Notes: generated by a model not told the origin, from the sequence alone. A DNA stretch of 64,000 nucleotides from Aurantiacibacter sediminis (GCF_016019885.1 NZ_JAEANY010000003.1:248001-312000), one strand, 5' to 3'; positions 43,199 to 52,778 are shown, numbered from the stretch's first letter. Program-made: numbers and translations.

Positions 43199-43519
43199 TT
43201 ACTTCTTTCCGAAGAATTTGCCCGCCATATCGGCGACATCGTTCATCGGATTACCATCGTGATCCTTGTCCAGCATCTGCATAAAGCCGTTAAGCGAACC
43301 CTCGCCGCCGACATGCTCCATCACCTGGCCCAAAATGCCCTTGTCGATGCCGCTCTTGTCAGCGGCAACGTCCAGCGTATCGCCCTCGGCCTGATGGCCT
43401 TCGGTAAGAGCCGCAATCGCCTTTTCTGCGGTTTCCTGATCGATGCCCAGCTTGTCTGCCATGTTCTTCACCGTCGGGTGATTATGGGCCATGTTCTTGA
43501 TCTGGTCGAAAATGCTCAT
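43199..43519 (-). CDS. Small DUF937-related protein with Ca-binding-like loop
   Basis: 106-residue, mostly helical acidic protein. It contains LDKDHDGNPMNDVADMAGKFFGKK, a D-x-D-x-D-G-N loop resembling an EF-hand/Excalibur-type calcium site followed by a helix; position 12 of the loop is Val rather than Glu. The first 40 residues (HNHPTVKNMADKLGIDQETAEKAIAAL) resemble the DUF937 N-terminus of its neighbour. Clear ribosome-binding site (AAGGAGAG). Function unknown; first gene of a three-gene set. Confidence 0.78.
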   Translation of the reverse strand: MSIFDQIKNMAHNHPTVKNMADKLGIDQETAEKAIAALTEGHQAEGDTLDVAADKSGIDKGILGQVMEHVGGEGSLNGFMQMLDKDHDGNPMNDVADMAGKFFGKK

Positions 43520-43584
43520 CGTGCTCTCTCCTTGCTAATTGCGTATCTGAAGACAGAACAAGGCTAGCGGATGAAAGTTGCAAG

Positions 43585-43621
43585 AAAAAGGCCTCGTCCG
43601 GCATAAACCGATCGGGGCCTT
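43585..43621 (-). terminator. Rho-independent terminator of pckA
   Basis: On the minus strand an imperfect stem of about 12 bp (AAGGCCCCG... pairing with ...GGCCTT) is followed by a T-run (A-run at 43585-43589 on the plus strand). It lies 34 bp beyond the pckA stop. Confidence 0.75.
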
Positions 43622-43654
43622 CCTCTCCAACTGTAAAATCGTGTCGCGGTGCGA

Positions 43655-45262
43655 TTATGCGGGTTGCGGAGCGGCCTGACGGACGCTCTCATCGACATGG
43701 GCTGCGAAGGGTTCGAAATTGTCGACGAAGAGCTGCACCAGCTTCTCGGCGGTGCGATCATATTCGTCCTTGTCAGACCAAGTACTGCGCGGATCGAGAA
43801 TGCCCTGATCGATCCTCGCTTCTTCAAGAGCAGGCACGCTCACCGGCACTTCAAACCCGAAATTCGCATCCTTGCGGTATTCGACATTGTCCATCTTGCC
43901 GTCGAGCGCCGCATTCAGCAGGGCGCGCGTCGCCTTGATGGGCATGCGATTACCGACGCCGTACTTGCCGCCGGTCCAGCCGGTGTTGAGCAGCCAGCAC
44001 TGCACCCCGCCCTCGGCAATGCGCTCTTTCAGCAAATTGCCGTAAACGCTCGGGTGACGTGGCATGAAAGGCGCGCCGAAGCAGGTGCTGAAGGTTGCCT
44101 CAGGCTCGGTCACGCCGATTTCGGTGCCTGCAACTTTCGCGGTATAGCCTGAAAGGAAGTGATACATGGCCTGATCGGGCGTCAGCCGCGCGATCGGAGG
44201 CAGCACGCCGAAAGCGTCAGCCGTCAGCATGATGACATTGCTCGGGACCGGCCCGAGGTTTTCCTCCGACGTGTTCGGGATGAAGTCGATCGGGTAAGCG
44301 CCGCGGCTATTTTCGGCGAGCGAGTTGTCGTCGAAATCGAGCTCGCGCGTGTCCGGGTCCATCACCACATTTTCCAGCACCGTGCCGAACATGCGTGTGG
44401 TGGCGTAGATTTCCGGCTCTGCCTCTTCGGACAGGCGGATCATCTTCGCATAGCAGCCGCCTTCGAAATTAAAGACCGCCTGATCGCTCCAGCCATGCTC
44501 ATCATCGCCGATCAGCGTACGGCTGGCATCGGCGGAAAGCGTCGTCTTGCCAGTACCGGAAAGGCCGAAGAACACCGCCGTCTTGCCGTCAGGGCCGGTA
44601 TTGGCCGAGCAATGCATCGGCATCACGCCTTTCACCGGCAGCAGATAATTGAGAATGCCGAAGACGCTCTTCTTCATCTCGCCCGCATATTGCGTGCCAC
44701 CGATTAGGATCAGCTTTTCGGACAGGTTCACCGCAACAACAGTCTCGCTGCGCGTGCCGTGGCGTTCCGCATCGGCTTTGAAGCTCGGCAGGTCGATCAC
44801 GGTGTATTCTGGCATGAACCCATCCAGCTCTTCCGCCGTGGGGCGGCACAGCATCGTGCGGATGAACATGTTGTGCCACGCGAATTCATTGATCACGCGC
44901 ACTTTGACGCGGTGTTCTGGCTGGCTGCCACCAAACAGGTCGGCCACATAGAGCGTGTCCTTCTCGCCCAGCGCCGCCATGAAATCTTTTTTCAGATTGG
45001 CGAAATGCTCGGGGCTCATGCTGGCGTTGTTGTCCCACCATACGGTGTCTTCGGTCTCGCCATCGCGCACAATGAACTTGTCCTTCGCGCTGCGCCCCGT
45101 GTGCTTGCCGGTTTCCACCACCAGAGGACCATGCTTTGCGAGTCGACCTTCTCCATTCGCGATTGCGTGCTCCACCAAGGCAGGCGTACCCAGATTGGCA
45201 TGGATCGTGGCGGAGGTGGCAATGCCCTGTTCGGACAACGGCACGGAAAGCGAAACGGACAA
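43655..45262 (-). CDS. pckA: Phosphoenolpyruvate carboxykinase (ATP)
   Basis: 535-residue gluconeogenic enzyme converting oxaloacetate and ATP to PEP. The P-loop [13 protein letters not shown], metal site [26 protein letters not shown] and LNTGWTGG-type C-terminal motif are all present. I start it at TTG 45262 because GAGGAG lies six bases upstream and the product then begins a few residues before [16 protein letters not shown], as in related proteins; the ATG at 45298 lacks such a site. It is divergent from chvI, a conserved alphaproteobacterial pairing. Confidence 0.94.
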   Translation of the reverse strand: MSVSLSVPLSEQGIATSATIHANLGTPALVEHAIANGEGRLAKHGPLVVETGKHTGRSAKDKFIVRDGETEDTVWWDNNASMSPEHFANLKKDFMAALGEKDTLYVADLFGGSQPEHRVKVRVINEFAWHNMFIRTMLCRPTAEELDGFMPEYTVIDLPSFKADAERHGTRSETVVAVNLSEKLILIGGTQYAGEMKKSVFGILNYLLPVKGVMPMHCSANTGPDGKTAVFFGLSGTGKTTLSADASRTLIGDDEHGWSDQAVFNFEGGCYAKMIRLSEEAEPEIYATTRMFGTVLENVVMDPDTRELDFDDNSLAENSRGAYPIDFIPNTSEENLGPVPSNVIMLTADAFGVLPPIARLTPDQAMYHFLSGYTAKVAGTEIGVTEPEATFSTCFGAPFMPRHPSVYGNLLKERIAEGGVQCWLLNTGWTGGKYGVGNRMPIKATRALLNAALDGKMDNVEYRKDANFGFEVPVSVPALEEARIDQGILDPRSTWSDKDEYDRTAEKLVQLFVDNFEPFAAHVDESVRQAAPQPA

Positions 45263-45500
45263 GACTAAGCTCCTCAATATGCGGCGAATCCGGCTCATTA
45301 CGCATTCGTATGCGTGACCGGTTTGAGGTCCGCATAGGAGCCGAAATGACCTGCGTCAATTTGCAGTGCAGCGCAATTCCCGGCCCAATCGTATTGTTAT
45401 CGTTCACATTTACGAAATCGAGGTTTTCCCATGCGTGCAGGCCGACAAAAGTTGTTTATCTGTGAGCGAAAAGTTAGGCCCGTCGCAAGAGAGGCACGCA
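45263..45500. promoter_or_regulatory. Divergent pckA/chvI control region
   Basis: 238 bp between divergent starts must hold both promoters. A perfect inverted repeat ACGCAT-TCGT-ATGCGT occurs at 45300-45315, 38 bp upstream of pckA. The chvI side is AT-richer around 45387-45470. I could not identify a definite ChvI operator by eye. Confidence 0.4.
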
Positions 45501-46298
45501 ATGACGCATCCCAATCAGGATAATGCAGACACCACGATTGCAGGCGAGAACGCAGGAGGTGGCGACGCCGTGCCTGAAACGAGCCAGCGCGTCATCGCCT
45601 TGGTCGATGATGATCGCAATATTCTGACCACTCTTTCCATCGCCCTACAGGCAGAAGGTTATGCCACCCGTGTGTATTCGGACGGCGAAGCAGCGCTCGA
45701 TGCGCTGAAAAGCAACCCGCCCGATCTGGCTGTATTCGACATCAAGATGCCCCGCATGGATGGGATGGAATTGCTGCAGAAACTGCGGGCGACGTCGGAC
45801 CTGCCGGTGATCTTCCTGACCAGCAAAGATCAGGAAGCGGACGAGGAAGCCGGCCTTGCCATGGGCGCGGACGATTACATCGCCAAGCCTTTCAGCCAAC
45901 GCCTCCTGCTCGCCCGCATACGCGCTATCCTGCGCCGTGCCGCTCCGCTGGAGCCAGCCAGCGAGGGCTCTGCCGCACCCGCATCTGCTGATAACGGCAT
46001 GATGGTGCGCGGCCGATTGGTTATGGATCCGGCACGGCACCAAGTGACGTGGCAAGGCGATCCGGTCAGCCTGACAGTCACCGAATTCCTGATCCTGGAA
46101 GCGCTCGCCCAGCGCCCCGGCGTTATCAAGAGCCGCAACCAGCTGATGGATGCCGCCTATCCGGACGACATCTTTGTTGATGATCGCACGGTGGATTCGC
46201 ACATCAAGCGGCTGCGCCGGAAATTCCGCAAGGCAGACCCTGAATTCGGCGCGATCGAAACGCTGTACGGCGCCGGTTACAGCTTCGCCGATGGTTGA
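45501..46298 (+). CDS. chvI: Response regulator ChvI
   Basis: 265-residue OmpR-type regulator, with receiver (LVDDDRN..., phosphoacceptor Asp in [15 protein letters not shown], Lys in YIAKPF) and winged-helix domain ([29 protein letters not shown]). The ERAxxDE-type receiver sequence [20 protein letters not shown] and placement beside chvG and pckA identify it as ChvI, which responds to acid and envelope signals and controls envelope and carbon genes in alphaproteobacteria. ATG 45501 has AGAGAGG upstream; the N-terminal 28 residues are an unusual acidic extension. Confidence 0.92.
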   Translation: MTHPNQDNADTTIAGENAGGGDAVPETSQRVIALVDDDRNILTTLSIALQAEGYATRVYSDGEAALDALKSNPPDLAVFDIKMPRMDGMELLQKLRATSDLPVIFLTSKDQEADEEAGLAMGADDYIAKPFSQRLLLARIRAILRRAAPLEPASEGSAAPASADNGMMVRGRLVMDPARHQVTWQGDPVSLTVTEFLILEALAQRPGVIKSRNQLMDAAYPDDIFVDDRTVDSHIKRLRRKFRKADPEFGAIETLYGAGYSFADG

Positions 46299-46306
46299 GA
46301 CCGATC

Positions 46307-47863
46307 ATGGCTGACACCGATCAGGCATCCTCGCGCTTCGAACGGCTCGCCTTCCCGCTCGGCGTTTCGCTCACTACGCGCATCCTGATGGTGAATCTGA
46401 TCCCGCTGCTAGTGTTGGCGGGCAGCCTGTTCTTTCTCGACTCCTATCGCCGCCAATTGCTTGATGAGCGCTTCAAGCTAGCTCGTATCGAGGCACAGAT
46501 CACGGCCGAAGCTCTGGCAGGAGCCACGGTTGAGCGGCAAGAGGCCCTGCTCAGCCAGATCGGCCGTGAACAGCGAATGCGGTTGCGCATGTATGATGCC
46601 TCCGGAACGCTTATCGCAGATAGCTTCACGCTTGATGAGCCAAGCTTCGCCTTCGATGACCCGGTTGCAGAGCCTCTTGTCGAAGATCTGGCGCGCTGGA
46701 CCGATAATGCCGTCAATATCGTGGTGGGGGCGCCCAGCCCTCCCGACTACGTCGAGCCTGCCGATACCATGGCCGACAATTGGCCAGAGCTCGCCCGCGT
46801 TCGGCAACAGGGCCTCTCGCAAATCGAATTGCGGCGCGCGCCCGATGGCACACCCGTTATCAACGCCGCCGCGCCTGTCGGCGTGAATGGTGCGAGCCTG
46901 CTGACGACGCGCAACGCTGTCGATATCACCCAGGCCGTGCGCTCTGCGCGCACAAGCTTGATGACTATTATCCTTCTCGCGCTGGCAGTGTCGACAATCC
47001 TTTCACTTTATCTCGCCAATACGATCATCGAACCGCTGCGACGGCTGGTGCAATCGACCCAGCGCGTTCGGCTCGGCCGCGAACGCGATATCGAAGTGCC
47101 GCGCATGCAGGAGAGGCGCGATGAGATCGGCCTGCTCGCCCGCGCAGTGTCCGACATGACCGCAACGCTCCGCCAGCGGATCGACGCGGTGGAGACCTTC
47201 GCCGCCGATGTCGCGCATGAGATCAAGAATCCGCTTGCTAGCCTTCGCAGTGCGACCGAAAGCCTGCCCAAGGTCGAGGATCCGGACCTACGCGCGCAGC
47301 TGGTCGATGTCGCGGCGCATGATGTGCGCCGGATCGATCGCCTCGTCACCGAAATTTCCGAAGCCAGCCGTATCGATGCAGAGCTGAGCCGCGCGACATT
47401 CGAGCCGGTCGATCTGTGCGCTCTTTTCACTAATGTCGTCGCGCGAAAAGAGGATCGCGGCGAAGCGAGCGGCTCCTCGATCGAAGTGCGCTGTCCAAGC
47501 GAGCGGGCGACCGTCATGGGCGTGCCCATCCGACTGGAGCGGATCGCCGAAAACCTGCTCGATAACGCCATATCCTTCTCGCCCGATGGTGGACGCATTC
47601 TCGTAGAGATTCGCCACAGCGAGGGCCGCGTGCAGGCGAGCGTGTGCGATGAAGGGCCGGGCATCCCCGAAAATGAGCGCGAGAAAGTCTTCCGCCGTTT
47701 CCACTCCCACCGGCCCGATGCGGAAACCTTTGGCGATCATAGCGGCCTGGGCCTCGCCATCGGCCGGACAATTGCAGAGGCGCATGACGGGTCGCTGAGC
47801 GTGGATGATGATGGTGGAGAATTGGGCGGCGCATGCTTGGTGCTGGAACTGCCGGCTGCCTGA
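46307..47863 (+). CDS. chvG: Sensor histidine kinase ChvG
   Basis: 518-residue inner-membrane kinase partner of ChvI. First helix about 26-46, periplasmic sensor to about 215, second helix to about 240, HAMP, then HisKA with FAADVAHEIKNPLASLRSATESL (phosphorylated His) and an HATPase domain (ENLLDNAISFSPDGG, DEGPGIPENEREKVFRRF, SGLGLAIGRTIAEAHDG). The periplasmic domain length fits ChvG/ExoS, which in Agrobacterium is held off by ExoR; no exoR is in view. ATG 46307 follows chvI by 8 bp; a TTG at 46295 would overlap its stop. Confidence 0.92.
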   Translation: MADTDQASSRFERLAFPLGVSLTTRILMVNLIPLLVLAGSLFFLDSYRRQLLDERFKLARIEAQITAEALAGATVERQEALLSQIGREQRMRLRMYDASGTLIADSFTLDEPSFAFDDPVAEPLVEDLARWTDNAVNIVVGAPSPPDYVEPADTMADNWPELARVRQQGLSQIELRRAPDGTPVINAAAPVGVNGASLLTTRNAVDITQAVRSARTSLMTIILLALAVSTILSLYLANTIIEPLRRLVQSTQRVRLGRERDIEVPRMQERRDEIGLLARAVSDMTATLRQRIDAVETFAADVAHEIKNPLASLRSATESLPKVEDPDLRAQLVDVAAHDVRRIDRLVTEISEASRIDAELSRATFEPVDLCALFTNVVARKEDRGEASGSSIEVRCPSERATVMGVPIRLERIAENLLDNAISFSPDGGRILVEIRHSEGRVQASVCDEGPGIPENEREKVFRRFHSHRPDAETFGDHSGLGLAIGRTIAEAHDGSLSVDDDGGELGGACLVLELPAA

Positions 47864-47882
47864 AGGATGGTGACAAAGAAAC

Positions 47883-48314
47883 ATGACTGACGTGATGGCG
47901 AATGTAAGCTGCGTTTCCATGCGCGGGCGCGGAATGCTGATTACAGGCGAACCCGGAAGCGGAAAATCGAGCCTCGCGCTTGCCCTGCTCGATCGCGGGG
48001 CTGAGTTGGTCGGCGATGATGGTGTCGCACTGGCCGAACAGGACGGGCAGATCGTCGCGTCACCGCCGCCCATCACCGAGGGATTGATCGAGATCCGCAA
48101 TGTCGGCCTGCTGGAAGTGCCGACCACCAGCGCGCCCATTTCAATCATCATCAATCTCAATCCCGATGCGGAGCGGATGCCATTGGGTGCGAATGAAGCG
48201 CTGCTGCTCGGCCATCCGGTTCCGCAGGTCGATCTCTATCCGGACACACCCGCCCTTCCCTTGCGCGCCGAGGCCGCGCTCGAAATCCATGGGCAAATTG
48301 CCAATACCGCCTAA
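47883..48314 (+). CDS. hprK: Minimal HPr kinase/phosphorylase (catalytic domain only)
   Basis: 143 residues, about half the length of the Gram-positive enzyme: the N-terminal domain is absent, as usual in alphaproteobacteria. The P-loop is GEPGSGKSSLAL (22-33) and GDDGVALAEQDG is the metal-binding motif. It phosphorylates HPr on a serine and so tunes the regulatory PTS. It sits between the two-component system and rapZ, upstream of EIIA-Man and HPr. Confidence 0.9.
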   Translation: MTDVMANVSCVSMRGRGMLITGEPGSGKSSLALALLDRGAELVGDDGVALAEQDGQIVASPPPITEGLIEIRNVGLLEVPTTSAPISIIINLNPDAERMPLGANEALLLGHPVPQVDLYPDTPALPLRAEAALEIHGQIANTA

Positions 48315-48359
48315 GGTTTAGTGTTCCCTTTTGCAGAATGAAGGCGCACATCGCACTGT

Positions 48360-49268
48360 ATGGCTGATCCAACTCGCCCCAAGCCGCAACGCATCCTGCT
48401 GGTCACCGGCATGCTGGGCGCCGGCAAATCCACCGCCCTGCGCGAGCTGGAGGACCTGGGCTGGGAGTCGATCGATAATTTTCCGATCCGCCTGCTCGAC
48501 AGGCTTGTCGGCCATGATGATGAGCCTTTCTCGCTCGCCATCGGCTTCGACTGCCGCACGCGCGGGTTCAAGCCGGAAGATATCATCGAACAGGTCAAAG
48601 GCTGGCTTGAAGAAGACGATATTCCGATCACCACGCTTTTCCTCGATTGCGCGGGCAATGAGCTGGAACGCCGCTTCAACGAGACACGGCGGCGCCATTT
48701 TCTGGCGCAGGATTTGCCGGTCGCATCCGGCATCGCGGCGGAGCGGGAACTGCTCGCACCGCTGCGCCGCTGGGCCGATGTTCTGATCGACACCACCGAC
48801 TTTACCGTCAACGATTTGAAACAGACGATTCGCGACCAATTTTCGCAGACCGCGCCCAAGGATATGACTGTCACTGTTTCCAGCTTCGGCTTTGCGCGAG
48901 GCAAGCCGCCGACGGCCGATCTGGTCTTCGACATGCGCTATCTCGACAATCCGCATTGGGAGCCGGGGCTGAAAGAGCAGACAGGGCTCGATAAAGATGT
49001 CGGCGATTTTATCGAGAAGAGCGCAGTTTTCGCCTCCACTTTCGACAAGATCAAATCGCTGCTCCTGGAACTGCTCCCGCGCTATGCCGATCAGGGCAAG
49101 GCTTATGTGAACATTGCCTTCGGCTGTACCGGAGGGAGACATCGCAGCGTCTACACCGCCGAGAAAATGGCGCAGGTCTTGCGCGATGGCGGCTTTTCGC
49201 CCACGGTCCTGCATCGCAATCTGGGGTCCCGCGCAGCGGAACTGGTAGAAGGCACGCAGCAAACGTGA
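48360..49268 (+). CDS. rapZ: RapZ / YvcJ-family nucleotide-binding adapter
   Basis: 302-residue protein with Walker A GMLGAGKST (17-25), DNFPIRLL, LDCAGNELERRFNETRRRHFL and a C-terminal domain with NIAFGCTGGRHRSVYTAE, hallmarks of RapZ. In E. coli RapZ guides RNase E to the sRNA GlmZ and controls glucosamine-6-phosphate synthesis; in alphaproteobacteria, which lack GlmZ, its target is not established, but it is regularly linked to PTS genes as here. Confidence 0.93.
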   Translation: MADPTRPKPQRILLVTGMLGAGKSTALRELEDLGWESIDNFPIRLLDRLVGHDDEPFSLAIGFDCRTRGFKPEDIIEQVKGWLEEDDIPITTLFLDCAGNELERRFNETRRRHFLAQDLPVASGIAAERELLAPLRRWADVLIDTTDFTVNDLKQTIRDQFSQTAPKDMTVTVSSFGFARGKPPTADLVFDMRYLDNPHWEPGLKEQTGLDKDVGDFIEKSAVFASTFDKIKSLLLELLPRYADQGKAYVNIAFGCTGGRHRSVYTAEKMAQVLRDGGFSPTVLHRNLGSRAAELVEGTQQT

Positions 49269-49323
49269 TGAGTGTGATGGTTCCGCAGAAAAGCTGGTCG
49301 CCCACTAAGAGCTTTATTCGTCG

Positions 49324-49728
49324 ATGATCGGAATTATCCTCGTCACGCATGGCCAGCTGGCCGATGAGTTCGTGTCCGCCATGGAACATGTGGTGGGGCA
49401 GCAGGAAGGCGTTGCCACGATCTGCATCGGTCCCAATGACGACATGGAACTGCGCCGCGCCGATATTGCCAAGGCAATCAAGGACGTGGACACCGGAAAA
49501 GGCGCGATCCTGCTGACCGATCTATTCGGCGGCACGCCATCCAATCTCGCGATTTCGCTGCTGCAGCCGGGCAAGACCGAGGTGATCGCCGGAATCAATC
49601 TGCCGATGCTGATCCGCTTGGCTGGTGCGCGCAAGGAAATGGCCTTGGCTGCGGCAGCCGAAGCCGCCCGCGACGCGGGGCGCAATTACATTACGATGGC
49701 ATCCGAGTTTCTCGGCCAGGATGCCTGA
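49324..49728 (+). CDS. PTS EIIA component, mannose type
   Basis: 134-residue EIIA-Man domain protein with the phosphorylatable histidine in ILVTHGQLADEF (His9) and the GAILLTDLFGGTPSN motif. No EIIB, EIIC or EIID genes are present, so it acts as a regulatory rather than a transport component. It is followed 15 bp later by HPr. The neighbouring chvG and hprK suggest it reports PTS phosphorylation state. Confidence 0.92.
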   Translation: MIGIILVTHGQLADEFVSAMEHVVGQQEGVATICIGPNDDMELRRADIAKAIKDVDTGKGAILLTDLFGGTPSNLAISLLQPGKTEVIAGINLPMLIRLAGARKEMALAAAAEAARDAGRNYITMASEFLGQDA

Positions 49729-49743
49729 AAGGGGTTTTTGGGG

Positions 49744-50019
49744 TTGAGCGACAACATCAAGGAAGTTCTGATCGTCAACAAACGCGGCCTGCACGCACGC
49801 GCCAGCGCCAAATTCGTCGCTGCGGCGGCGGAGATGGAAGGCACCACGGTCAAAGTTGCCAAGGATGGCAATGATGCGCTTGGCACCTCGATCCTCGGTC
49901 TGATGATGCTCGGCGCAGCGAAGGGCGATACAGTCGTCCTGTCGGTTGAGGGCGACAACGCCGAGGAGCGGCTGGCCGAGCTTGTCATGCTGGTGGAAAA
50001 CGGCTTCGGCGAAGACTGA
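49744..50019 (+). CDS. Phosphocarrier protein HPr
   Basis: 91-residue HPr. The EI-phosphorylated histidine lies in NKRGLHARASAKFV, and the serine targeted by HprK in LGTSILGLMMLGAAKGD. The start is ambiguous: TTG codons occur at 49738 and 49744, and AAGGGG at 49729-49734 is better spaced for 49744. Together with EIIA-Man it makes the end of a regulatory phosphorelay; enzyme I is not in the window. Confidence 0.92.
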   Translation: MSDNIKEVLIVNKRGLHARASAKFVAAAAEMEGTTVKVAKDGNDALGTSILGLMMLGAAKGDTVVLSVEGDNAEERLAELVMLVENGFGED

Positions 50020-50054
50020 ATGGAGCGCCGTTTGCGCGGCGAATAGACAGCGCC

Positions 50055-50855
50055 ATGCGCAAGCACATCACCGGCTTTTCCAATCCCACGGTCAAATATC
50101 TGCGCAGCCTGCGCGAGAAAAAGCACCGCAAGCGCGAAGGCAAATTTCTTGCCGAGGGTCTGCGATTGCTCACCGATGCGCGCGAAAGTGGCCGTGTGCC
50201 CGAAGTGCTGGTGATGGCGCAGCAGCGCGATGACCATCCGCTGCTCAGCGCGCTGGAAAACGCGGTCGATAGTGCCGGGGGCGAGGTTATCACCACCGGC
50301 CCGGAGATTCTCGGCAAGATCACCGGTAAGGACAATCCGCAAAGCGTGGCCGGCGTCTTTGCCGAATTCGACACGTCGCTCGCTGCGCTGGACCGGACCA
50401 ACGCGAATATCTGGCTGGTGGCGCAAGCGCTGCGCGACCCCGGCAATCTCGGCACAATGCTGCGTACAGGCGATGCCATCGGCGCAGGCGGGCTCATCCT
50501 GATCGATGATTGCGCCGATCCCTTCAGCGTGGAGGCCGTGCGCGCCAGCATGGGCGCGATTTTCACCCAGAACATCGCCCGCGCGCCGTGGAGCGACTTT
50601 CATGACTGGCTGCGCGAAGGTGAAGGCCAACTCGTGGCCGCATCCTTGCGCGATGCTGTGCCCTATCGCGGGGCACCCTATGCCGCGCCGTGCTTCGTGA
50701 TGGTGGGTAATGAGTCCCAAGGCCTGCCAGAAGAGTACGAAACTTCCTGCGACTTGCGCGTCACCATGCCGATGCGCGGTCGCGCTGACTCGCTCAACGC
50801 GGCTGTGGCAGCGGCGGTGTTAGGCTATGAGGTGCTGGCTAGCCTTGATTGCTAG
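50055..50855 (+). CDS. TrmH/SpoU-family 2'-O-ribose RNA methyltransferase
   Basis: 266-residue SPOUT enzyme. The N-terminal substrate-binding domain (HITGFSNPTVKYLRSLREKKHRKREGKFLAEG) precedes the knotted domain with motif 1 ALRDPGNLGTMLRTGDAIG, motif 2 CFVMVGNESQGLPEE and motif 3 MPMRGRADSLNAAVAAAVLGYE. It methylates a ribose in rRNA or tRNA; the exact nucleotide is not predictable. It follows HPr by 35 bp on the same strand and may share its transcript. Confidence 0.9.
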   Translation: MRKHITGFSNPTVKYLRSLREKKHRKREGKFLAEGLRLLTDARESGRVPEVLVMAQQRDDHPLLSALENAVDSAGGEVITTGPEILGKITGKDNPQSVAGVFAEFDTSLAALDRTNANIWLVAQALRDPGNLGTMLRTGDAIGAGGLILIDDCADPFSVEAVRASMGAIFTQNIARAPWSDFHDWLREGEGQLVAASLRDAVPYRGAPYAAPCFVMVGNESQGLPEEYETSCDLRVTMPMRGRADSLNAAVAAAVLGYEVLASLDC

Positions 50856-50873
50856 CTTGGCAAACGCCGCCGC

Positions 50874-52289
50874 TTATTTCTTCTCACCATCACCCTGTAA
50901 CAGCAGCGCGGGATCATCTTCCGAAATGTCTTCCGCCGTATAGCGCGGCGCGCCTTCGACGAGCGGCACATCTTCAATTTCCTTGGAGATTTCGAGACCT
51001 TTCTCCGCCATGCGCTTGCCCGATGTGAGGACGTTGCGCTCAAAGCTGCCGACGAATTTGTTGTAGTTGCTGACTGCCGTTTCGAGCCCGCCACCCACGC
51101 GCTTCATGTGTTCGGCGGCCACACGCAGCCGATCGTAGAGCTCCGCGCCCATCTTGCCGATTTCCTGCGCTTCCGCAGCCATCTTGTCCTGCCGCCAGAC
51201 CTGCGCGACAGTCCGCGCGATGGCGACCAGATTGGTCGGTGTTGCGAGCAAAACACGGTTCTCAAACGCGAAGTCCCACAGCTTGGGATCGGCTTCCAAT
51301 GCAGCGGCGACGAAGTGCTCACCCGGAACGAACATCACCACATAGTCAGGCGCATCGTCGAACTGGCTCTGGTAGCTTTTAGCACCCAGCGTTTGCACAT
51401 GGTTGCGCATGCTTTTCGCATGCAGCCCCATTAAACGCGCGCGTTCATCATCGTCATCCGCCTCGAATGCAGCCTGATATGCGTTGAGCGAGACCTTGGC
51501 ATCGATCACCAGTTTCTTCTGCCCCGGGACATGCACGATGGCATCGGGCCGCAGCCGTCCGTCTTCGGTATCGACCGATTGCTCCAGGTGGAAATCCGTA
51601 TGTTCGGATAGGCCGCACTGCTCGAGCACGTTCTGCAGTGCCCGCTCTCCCCAGCGCCCGCGAGCCTTGGGAGCATTGGTGAGCGAATTGCCGAGCCGCT
51701 GCGCCTCGCGCCGCACCTCTTCCTGCCCGCGCCGCATATTCTCGATCAGGCCCGTCAGCTGACCGAAGGCATCGACGCGTTTGGCTTCCAATTGCTCGAC
51801 CTGCGCCTCGTATTTCTTCAGGCGATCATCGACCGGCTTCAGCAATGTCGAAAGCTTCTCCGCGCTAGCCTTTTCCGAATGGGCGAAGCGTTCGTTCGCC
51901 CGGGCGAGAAACGCTTCCTGCGCCTTCCCCAGCACCGCAGCGCCGGTATTCTCGAATTCCTTCAACAGCTTCTCGCGGCTTTCCTCGAGCAGGCGCTTTT
52001 GCTCGGCAAAACCTGCTGCCTGGGCCTTGAGCCCGGTCAGCTCCTCACGCGCTTCATCCAGCCGCTTTTCGAGCCCGTCAGCCCGCTCCGCACGCACGGT
52101 CGCGTTCTCCAGATCGACGATGGCCTTGCGGAATTTCTCATCCAGCGCCTTCGCCTCCACATCGCGTTCGGCATGGCGGGCTTTCCAATCGGCGACGGGG
52201 CGCGATCCAAAGAACCAGCCAAGGCCAGCGCCGATCACCAGCGCCACCAGTCCCACGATAAGAGCAGTCATTTCCATAGGCGTGAACAT
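50874..52289 (-). CDS. rmuC: DNA recombination protein RmuC
   Basis: 471 residues: one N-terminal membrane helix (about 8-28), a long coiled coil to about residue 185, then the RmuC nuclease-like domain (GNSLTNAPKARGRWGERALQNVLEQCGL, RLRPDAIVHVPGQKKLVIDAKVSLNAYQAA, YVVMFVPGEHFVAAALE). The D...D-x-K pattern in VIDAKV is PD-(D/E)XK-like. RmuC limits inversions at short repeats and affects phage resistance in some bacteria. It converges on the RNA methyltransferase gene. Confidence 0.93.
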   Translation of the reverse strand: MFTPMEMTALIVGLVALVIGAGLGWFFGSRPVADWKARHAERDVEAKALDEKFRKAIVDLENATVRAERADGLEKRLDEAREELTGLKAQAAGFAEQKRLLEESREKLLKEFENTGAAVLGKAQEAFLARANERFAHSEKASAEKLSTLLKPVDDRLKKYEAQVEQLEAKRVDAFGQLTGLIENMRRGQEEVRREAQRLGNSLTNAPKARGRWGERALQNVLEQCGLSEHTDFHLEQSVDTEDGRLRPDAIVHVPGQKKLVIDAKVSLNAYQAAFEADDDDERARLMGLHAKSMRNHVQTLGAKSYQSQFDDAPDYVVMFVPGEHFVAAALEADPKLWDFAFENRVLLATPTNLVAIARTVAQVWRQDKMAAEAQEIGKMGAELYDRLRVAAEHMKRVGGGLETAVSNYNKFVGSFERNVLTSGKRMAEKGLEISKEIEDVPLVEGAPRYTAEDISEDDPALLLQGDGEKK

Positions 52290-52373
52290 AGCCGGAACGC
52301 ACCAACCGTCAAACCTTCAGTTGGAACCAATCCCCCGCCCCGTTCGCTCTCCAGACAACCAAGGAGAAAAGCC

Positions 52374-52778
52374 ATGTCGATCAAGGAAATGATTAGCGAG
52401 CATCCCAATGTAGGTGACGATTACAACGAGCAGCTCGCTCAGGCAGTGAAATACGCCATGTATTGCGCGGCAATCTGCAATTCTTGCGTCGATGCGTGCA
52501 ATGCCGAAGCCGGCGATATGTCAGAGTGCATCCGCAAATGCTCGGATTGCTCCGACATTTGCCAAGCCGTCAGCACCGTTGCCGCTCGGCGTACGCATGG
52601 CAATACTGTCGTCATCAAGTCGCTGCTGGAAGCCTGCATCATCGCCTGCAAGGTCTGCGCAGAAGAATGCGCCAAGCACGATAATGACCACTGCCGCCGC
52701 TGCGAGAAAATGTGCCGCGAATGCATGGAAGATTGCATGAAAGCGCTGGACGGCATGGTCGACGCAGCGACCGCCTGA
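52374..52778 (+). CDS. Cysteine-rich four-helix copper-storage-like protein (Csp/DUF326)
   Basis: 134-residue cytosolic protein with no signal peptide and 17 cysteines set in helices with repeated C-x2/3-C spacing (YCAAICNSCVDAC, ECIRKCSDCSDIC, ACIIACKVCAEEC, HCRRCEKMCRECMEDC). This is the pattern of Csp3-type copper storage proteins, in which the thiols line a four-helix bundle and hold many Cu(I) ions. AAGGAG lies eight bases before ATG 52374. It is a single gene, divergent from rmuC; no copper exporter is nearby. Confidence 0.9.
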   Translation: MSIKEMISEHPNVGDDYNEQLAQAVKYAMYCAAICNSCVDACNAEAGDMSECIRKCSDCSDICQAVSTVAARRTHGNTVVIKSLLEACIIACKVCAEECAKHDNDHCRRCEKMCRECMEDCMKALDGMVDAATA

